From positions 1-8,997 of the forward strand of contig JAUXDG010000098.1 of NCBI GenBank assembly GCA_030618475.1: a stretch of 8,997 nucleotides of DNA, read 5' to 3'. The notes under the pieces are model-generated. The model was not told the DNA's origin. It ran no database searches and worked only from the letters and a program-made list of their open reading frames with translations. The translations under genes were made by a program, and so were the position numbers. This stretch comes from Gammaproteobacteria bacterium. Lineage in GTDB: Bacteria > Pseudomonadota > Gammaproteobacteria > DSM-19610. Shown here piece by piece: positions 5,536 to 8,997 of this stretch; position 1 is the first letter of the stretch, and each line of letters opens with the position of its first letter.

Positions 5536-5838
5536 ATGAAAACAGTTTTCGTAGCTTCCATCGCCAGCCTGCTGCTCGTCACTGCAACTACCGGCCTGGC
5601 CGGGGACGTTGCCGCCGGTAAATCCAAGGCAGCCAGCTGTAGTGGTTGCCACGGTGCCAACGGTATCAGTGCCAACCCGCTGTGGCCGAATCTGGCCGGC
5701 CAGAAAGAGGCCTACCTGGTGAAACAGTTAAAGGCGTTCCGCGATGGTGGCCGATCAGATCCAATGATGACGCCGATGGCCAAGCCGTTGAGCGGTGCTG
5801 ATATTGAAAACCTGGCGGCTTATTTCTCAAGTCTTTAG
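5536..5838 (+). CDS. Periplasmic class I cytochrome c (c553-like, single heme)
   Basis: The 100-aa precursor has a Sec signal peptide (MKTVF plus a hydrophobic core, probable cleavage near residues 22-23, before GDVAAG). The mature protein of about 77 residues carries one heme-binding motif CSGCH (C35, C38, H39). A likely axial methionine lies in the PMMTPMAKPLS stretch (M77, M78 or M81). The NLAGQKEAYLVKQLKAFRDGGR (52-73) and DIENLAAYFSSL (89-100) segments are typical of cytochrome c553 and of single halves of cytochrome c4. It should carry electrons in the periplasm, probably to a terminal oxidase; a donor is not visible here. The start at 5536 follows GGGGAGA at 5524-5530; the longer frame from 5497 would add a charged segment in front of the signal peptide. 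It is a single-gene unit convergent with the heme A synthase gene. Confidence 0.94.
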   Translation: MKTVFVASIASLLLVTATTGLAGDVAAGKSKAASCSGCHGANGISANPLWPNLAGQKEAYLVKQLKAFRDGGRSDPMMTPMAKPLSGADIENLAAYFSSL

Positions 5839-5881
5839 TAAGCTCCCTGCCGTTTGCGGTGCGCATCGTGCGTGGAGCGGG

Positions 5882-6925
5882 TTATTGCTTGCGCAGCTGG
5901 TGAATGACAAACAGGCTAACGGTCAACAGGATTAAGGCCCCCGCCTGATGCGTGACGCCCAGTGCAACGGGTACGTGTAGCAGTAGTGTCGAGATCCCCA
6001 GCGACACCTGAGCGATGGCAACCAGCAATAGCACATGGATGCCGGTCCTCGCCGTGGCTGGTAACGGTCTTTTTCCTGTGTAAGCCCAGAACCCGACTAC
6101 GGAAATCAGGGTCAGTGTAGCCAGCAAGCGATGATCGAACTGAACCGTGGCAATATTCTCAAACAGATTGCGCCATCCAGGTTGCAGTATCCAGCCGGCG
6201 GGTGGCAGCCACTGGTCGCCCATTTTGGGGAAAGTGTTGTAGGCGAATCCGGCTTTGAGGCCTGCAACAAAACCACCTGATACAATCGTTATTGCCGCCA
6301 GGGTGAATACCAACAGCGCGGCCTTTCTGCTACCACTCTGGCTGGTGTCGGATTTCTGCTGCGGGAGCAACAGCTCAAGTAACAGCCACAACAGATAACA
6401 GTAGATCAGCAGCGCCAGGGTCAGGTGAGCCGTGAGTCGGTATTGGCTGACGTGCGGCTGATCGATCAGTCCGCTTTTCACCATGTACCACCCCAGCAGT
6501 CCCTGTAAAGCGCCCAGCACAAAAGCAAACGCCAGCCGCGGGATGAGTCGTGGGGTCAGCATTCGGCGAACGAGAAAGTACAGGAATGGAAGCAGAAATA
6601 CCGTGCCTATCGAGCGTCCCAGCAGGCGGTGGGTGAATTCAAACCAGTAGATTGATTTGAAGCCGCCCAGATCCATGCCAATATTGATTTTCTGGTATTC
6701 CGGCGAATCCCGGTATTTGGAAAAAACATCCTCCCATTGCTCCTGGTTGAGCGGTGGAACCACGCCGAATAGAGGGTCCCATTCGACCATTGATAATCCC
6801 GAGCCGGTCAGGCGCGTGGCTCCACCCAGGATCACCATGGCGAAGATCATGGCACAGCACAGCATCAACCAGGCAGACACCTGCCTGCGGGCTGAATCCT
6901 CTAGCTGTGCCGGATAGCGGGTCAT
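5882..6925 (-). CDS. ctaA: Heme A synthase (COX15/CtaA family)
   Basis: The 347-aa inner-membrane protein oxidises the C8 methyl of heme O to a formyl group, giving heme A for cytochrome oxidase. About eight hydrophobic segments are visible. The first helix and loop hold GGATRLTGSGLSMVEWDP (34-51) and GVVPPLN. The paired heme-ligand histidines are H99 (FEFTHR), H167 (RLTAHL), H265 (QFDHRLL) and H326 (GVTHQAGA). The long first loop with YQKINIGMDLGGFKSIYW and the lack of a cysteine pair in the outer loops match the type found in mitochondria and alphaproteobacteria (Cox15) rather than Bacillus CtaA. The ATG at 6925 is supported by AGGGA 6 nt upstream. Such genes often sit with ctaB/cyoE and cytochrome oxidase genes; none are here, so it stands alone, next to only a small cytochrome c. 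Confidence 0.95.
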   Translation of the reverse strand: MTRYPAQLEDSARRQVSAWLMLCCAMIFAMVILGGATRLTGSGLSMVEWDPLFGVVPPLNQEQWEDVFSKYRDSPEYQKINIGMDLGGFKSIYWFEFTHRLLGRSIGTVFLLPFLYFLVRRMLTPRLIPRLAFAFVLGALQGLLGWYMVKSGLIDQPHVSQYRLTAHLTLALLIYCYLLWLLLELLLPQQKSDTSQSGSRKAALLVFTLAAITIVSGGFVAGLKAGFAYNTFPKMGDQWLPPAGWILQPGWRNLFENIATVQFDHRLLATLTLISVVGFWAYTGKRPLPATARTGIHVLLLVAIAQVSLGISTLLLHVPVALGVTHQAGALILLTVSLFVIHQLRKQ

Positions 6926-6957
6926 AGTGTTTCCCTGGGAATGGTGCAGACGCTGCC

Positions 6958-6963
6958 ATTATA
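6958..6963 (-). promoter_or_regulatory. Probable -10 element (TATAAT) of ctaA
   Basis: On the minus strand a perfect TATAAT lies 33 nt before the ctaA ATG, predicting a leader of about 25 nt. The -35 region (near 6981-6986, reading CAACAT) is poor. Confidence 0.45.
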
Positions 6964-6983
6964 GCGGATCTGCTTGCGCTATG

Positions 6984-7013
6984 TTGCCGGCTGAGACAAC
7001 ATGCTTGTATAGG
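6984..7013 (+). promoter_or_regulatory. Candidate promoter of the DsrE-like gene
   Basis: TTGCCG (6984-6989) and TATAGG (7008-7013) are spaced by 18 nt, each matching consensus in 4 of 6 positions. Transcription would start near 7020, placing the 18-bp palindrome at about +6 to +24. The assignment is weak and rests on position. Confidence 0.3.
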
Positions 7014-7025
7014 GTTTAGCGGACC

Positions 7026-7043
7026 GTGCCCTGGCCAGGGCAC
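7026..7043. promoter_or_regulatory. Perfect 18-bp palindrome (GTGCCCTGG/CCAGGGCAC) in the leader of the DsrE-like gene
   Basis: The two 9-bp halves are exact reverse complements with no spacer. It lies 22 nt before the ATG at 7065 and just after a candidate -10. As DNA it is a good shape for a dimeric repressor site; as RNA it would form a 7-bp stem with a 4-nt loop near the ribosome-binding site. It is not followed by a T-run, so it is not a terminator. Confidence 0.55.
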
Positions 7044-7064
7044 TTACTGTTACAGGTTGCTTTC

Positions 7065-7574
7065 ATGTTGCGTAAACTGTTGATACTGGTTGTTGTCACG
7101 GCGGTTTTCTGGCTCGCTGTCGATGTTCTGTTAAATGAACAGCGGCCATCGTCGCAACAGGATGGTGCCTTGCAGCTGCAGCTGGAACCCATTGTGCCGC
7201 ACCCTGTAGAGAAGCAGTCAAGCCGTGTCGCTGACATCAGTGTGCATACGCAGGAAGAACTGGAGATACTGTTCGCCCGTGTTGAACAGTTGCTCGATCG
7301 TCCACGAACTGATAATGAGGCGGCGCTGGTTAACCTGGTGCTGCATGGTCCGGAAGTTGAGTTCTTCGCCATAAAAAACTACGGAAAATATAAAACGATT
7401 GTCGACCATGCAGCTAAACTGGCTGCTCTGGGCGCGGTAGATATCAGTATCTGTCAGACGCAGATGCGTAATCTTGGTATCGCGACTGATGAAGTGCCGT
7501 CGTTCTTGCGCCAAGTGCCGTTTGGACCCGGTGAGGTCGAGCGTCTGATCGAAAGCGGCTTTGTTTATATGTAG
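7065..7574 (+). CDS. Membrane-anchored DsrE-like protein
   Basis: The 169-aa product has one N-terminal hydrophobic helix (about residues 5-23) after MLRK, acting as an uncleaved anchor or signal peptide, then a polar linker (25-55), then a domain resembling the DsrE/DsrF superfamily. Supporting traits are a predicted alpha/beta pattern with LVNLVLHGPEVEFFAI (88-103), a helix KTIVDHAAKLAALG (110-123), the strand VDISICQTQMRNLGI (125-139) with a single cysteine C130 where DsrE proteins carry their active cysteine, and a C-terminal VPFGPGEVERLIESGFVYM typical of small DsrE-like proteins. It probably faces the periplasm. DsrE proteins handle sulfur, but no sulfur gene lies beside this one, so the substrate is unknown. 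Start choice: ATG 7065 places the helix at the N-terminus; a GTG at 7026, inside the palindrome, would add 13 residues. AGG lies 9 nt upstream of 7065. Confidence 0.75.
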   Translation: MLRKLLILVVVTAVFWLAVDVLLNEQRPSSQQDGALQLQLEPIVPHPVEKQSSRVADISVHTQEELEILFARVEQLLDRPRTDNEAALVNLVLHGPEVEFFAIKNYGKYKTIVDHAAKLAALGAVDISICQTQMRNLGIATDEVPSFLRQVPFGPGEVERLIESGFVYM

Positions 7575-7584
7575 GCGGGGTACA

Positions 7585-8805
7585 CTATAAGCGGCCATTT
7601 CTCTGCAGCCTGTTCAGCAGGGGTTCAATGCCGGGTGCCTGTATGAACAGGGAGAACAACACAACGCCGTAGGCGATCGATTGTACGGTCCACCAGCCTT
7701 CCAGTTCGAGCGGTAGAGATAGTGCCAGTGCCAGTGTCACAGCCCCGCGCAGTCCACCGACAGACATCATGATGCGATAGGCGTTCGTCACAGCCTGCTG
7801 GCCCGGAATGGCCGAAGTCAGGCCGCCCGCGATCCACACGCTCAGGGTTCGGGTGAGGATCGCTGCACCGATACCCAGCAGCATGGCCAGCCAGCGCTCT
7901 TCAAACATCAGCAGTGTTATGGTGGCGCCTGACAGCAGGAACAGGGAGCTGTTGGCGACCCAGCCAAGCTGGCTCCACCAGGCATTCACCTGCTGCAACT
8001 GCTCCGTTTTTAACTGACGCAGCGTATGACTGAGCAGTAAGCCGCAGCCAAGACACGCCATAACACCGGACACCTGCAGCTGGGTTTCCGCGATCAGGTA
8101 ACTGCCATAGGCCGCCAGCAGGCTGACAACGACGGCCCGATCGAGCCAGCGAATGAGCAGGCCGGCGACAAAAGCGAACAGAAGGCCGACAGCCAGGCCA
8201 CCCAGTGCAAGCTTCAGGAAAGCCATGCCGGCCTCCAGCAGTTCGATCTGCGGGTCGCTTGTCGTCGCAGCCGATAACAACAGCATGACCAAAACAATGG
8301 TGGTTGCATCGTTAAAGAGGCTTTCACCCTCCATGAGCGTGAGCAGGCGTTTGGGTACCGGCAGTCGCTTTGACAGCTCGCTGACGGCAACCGGGTCAGT
8401 GGCCGAGATCAGGGCGCCGCAGATGAGGGCTGAAATCCACGGGAAACCCTGCGGGTGGCCGATGCCAAAAAACAGCAGGGTGGCGCTGAGTAGCGTAGCC
8501 ACCAGCAACAGTGGTAAGGACAACAACAGGATTGGAAGCAGATTGCGTAACAGCAGACGCGCGTCCATGCTGATGGCCGAGCCAAAAATGAGCGCGGGCA
8601 GGAATACAAAAAACACCAGGTCGTGGAAATGATGCCAGCGCAACCCGGTATCAATTCCCAGGCTGACGATCCATTGGGAACCCGCAAAGCCACCGGCGAC
8701 CAGTGCCGCGCTCAGCGGAAGTCGAATCAGACGTGCTGCCGGTTCCAGTAACAATGCGGCCAGCAGCATGGCCATAAATAAAAGCACAACAGAACTTAGT
8801 GGCAT
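7585..8805 (-). CDS. CPA1-family (NhaP-like) cation:proton antiporter
   Basis: The 406-aa inner-membrane protein has about 11-12 hydrophobic segments and exchanges Na+ or K+ for protons in pH and salt balance. Diagnostic features are ISATDPVAV with D137-P138, EGESLFND (159-166) with the ion-binding N165-D166 pair, and SVGGLRGAVTLALAL (348-362) with R353. These match the NhaP/NHE (CPA1) group. The protein ends soon after the last helix, without a cytosolic regulatory tail such as TrkA-C, which makes it one of the shorter members. The ATG at 8805 has a weak ribosome-binding site and the next in-frame ATG would start inside the first helix. Its stop is 10 bp from that of the convergent DsrE-like gene. 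Ion preference cannot be told from sequence alone. Confidence 0.94.
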   Translation of the reverse strand: MPLSSVVLLFMAMLLAALLLEPAARLIRLPLSAALVAGGFAGSQWIVSLGIDTGLRWHHFHDLVFFVFLPALIFGSAISMDARLLLRNLLPILLLSLPLLLVATLLSATLLFFGIGHPQGFPWISALICGALISATDPVAVSELSKRLPVPKRLLTLMEGESLFNDATTIVLVMLLLSAATTSDPQIELLEAGMAFLKLALGGLAVGLLFAFVAGLLIRWLDRAVVVSLLAAYGSYLIAETQLQVSGVMACLGCGLLLSHTLRQLKTEQLQQVNAWWSQLGWVANSSLFLLSGATITLLMFEERWLAMLLGIGAAILTRTLSVWIAGGLTSAIPGQQAVTNAYRIMMSVGGLRGAVTLALALSLPLELEGWWTVQSIAYGVVLFSLFIQAPGIEPLLNRLQRNGRL

Positions 8806-8830
8806 GGTGCAACCGGTCCGGGTATTAATG

Positions 8831-8860
8831 AATAGACCGGCATAGTTGCCGCAGGTTCAA
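8831..8860 (-). promoter_or_regulatory. Candidate promoter of the antiporter gene
   Basis: On the minus strand TTGAAC (8860-8855) is followed after 18 nt by TCTATT (8836-8831); each matches consensus in 4 of 6 positions. It would give a leader of about 18 nt. It directly abuts the large hairpin at 8859-8913, so the hairpin DNA would lie just upstream of the polymerase. Weak evidence. Confidence 0.25.
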
Positions 8861-8913
8861 CCTGGATTCCGCAGTTGAACGGCCTGGGAGCGGTCAACTG
8901 CGGAACCCAGGTT
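8859..8913. repeat. 55-nt long hairpin (22-bp arms, two mismatches) upstream of the antiporter
   Basis: Bases 8859-8880 pair with 8892-8913, with 20 of 22 positions complementary and an 11-nt loop (8881-8891). The uninterrupted inner block is 12 bp (TTCCGCAGTTGA with its complement) and the outer block is 7 bp (AACCTGG with CCAGGTT). No T-run follows on either strand, so it is not a standard terminator. On the minus strand it begins right after the putative TGA of the partial gene at the window edge. It could be a dispersed intergenic palindrome, a transcript-protecting stem or a regulator site. Confidence 0.75.
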
Positions 8914-8997
8914 TCAAAGCAGTGTGGCGTGACTGACTCGCCCGTAGCGGTCCAGCGTTAGACACAGGCGGCCCTGGCACGGTATGCGAGCGGCGAC
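8914..8997 (-). CDS. Probable C-terminal end of an unidentified protein (partial)
   Basis: On the minus strand one frame is open from the window edge to TGA at 8916-8914, giving 27 residues ending LCLTLDRYGRVSHATLL. The alternation around LTLDRYGRVSHATLL looks like the last beta strands of a real protein. A second minus-strand frame is also open through this stretch, and the plus strand has several stops, so the choice is by appearance only. It would lie 108 bp upstream of the antiporter on the same strand. The family is not recognised. Confidence 0.4.
   Translation of the reverse strand, partial: VAARIPCQGRLCLTLDRYGRVSHATLL

Noticed and set aside
5839..5881. Possible terminator between the cytochrome c and ctaA genes
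   Set aside because: Only a 5-bp outer stem (GCTCC 5842-5846 with GGAGC 5874-5878) around a large loop, with no T-run on either strand.
8153..8632. 159-codon plus-strand frame opposite the antiporter
   Set aside because: Serine/arginine-rich composition typical of the antisense of membrane-protein codons; no start signal.
1..8997. CRISPR arrays, tRNA, rRNA, transposase genes, phage or toxin-antitoxin loci, or a multi-gene novel defence system
   Set aside because: No regularly spaced direct repeats, tRNA-like folds or matching proteins were seen; the genes are housekeeping or stand-alone.

Overview
The window reads as ordinary chromosomal DNA of a gammaproteobacterium. Protein character points towards the Chromatiales or related sulfur-oxidising and marine lineages: a long-type SAICAR synthase, a Cox15-like heme A synthase, a DUF302 protein, a DsrE-like protein and a short glutamic-type intramembrane protease. 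Base composition is moderately GC-rich and genes are tightly packed. I recognised no transposase, integrase, CRISPR array, tRNA or rRNA, and no obvious multi-gene accessory or defence system.

Left part (1-2773): a de novo purine module. purE and purK lie on the minus strand and overlap by 4 bp (GTGA). purC faces the other way. The two units share a short divergent promoter region whose -10 elements sit inside a perfect 14-bp inverted repeat. The 3' end of purK runs into a perfect 30-bp inverted repeat at the window edge, and this repeat supplies the last residues and the stop codon of PurK.

Middle part (2774-5838): a long non-coding leader precedes a small exported membrane protein that ends in a strong intrinsic terminator. 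Next come a minus-strand CPBP protease resembling MrtJ, a DUF302 protein divergent from it, a minus-strand HDOD-domain regulator convergent with DUF302, and a plus-strand single-heme periplasmic cytochrome c.

Right part (5839-8997): a stand-alone heme A synthase (minus), a membrane-anchored DsrE-like protein (plus) with an 18-bp perfect palindrome in its leader, a CPA1-type cation:proton antiporter (minus), a 55-nt hairpin upstream of the antiporter, and the probable C-terminal end of another minus-strand gene cut by the window edge.

Functionally the genes are mostly independent one-gene units alternating in strand: purine synthesis, respiration (heme A, cytochrome c), ion homeostasis, signalling and several uncharacterised envelope proteins. 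The points most worth a second look are non-coding: the palindrome that ends purK, the symmetrical purE/purC promoter pair, the palindromic leader of the DsrE-like gene and the hairpin upstream of the antiporter.
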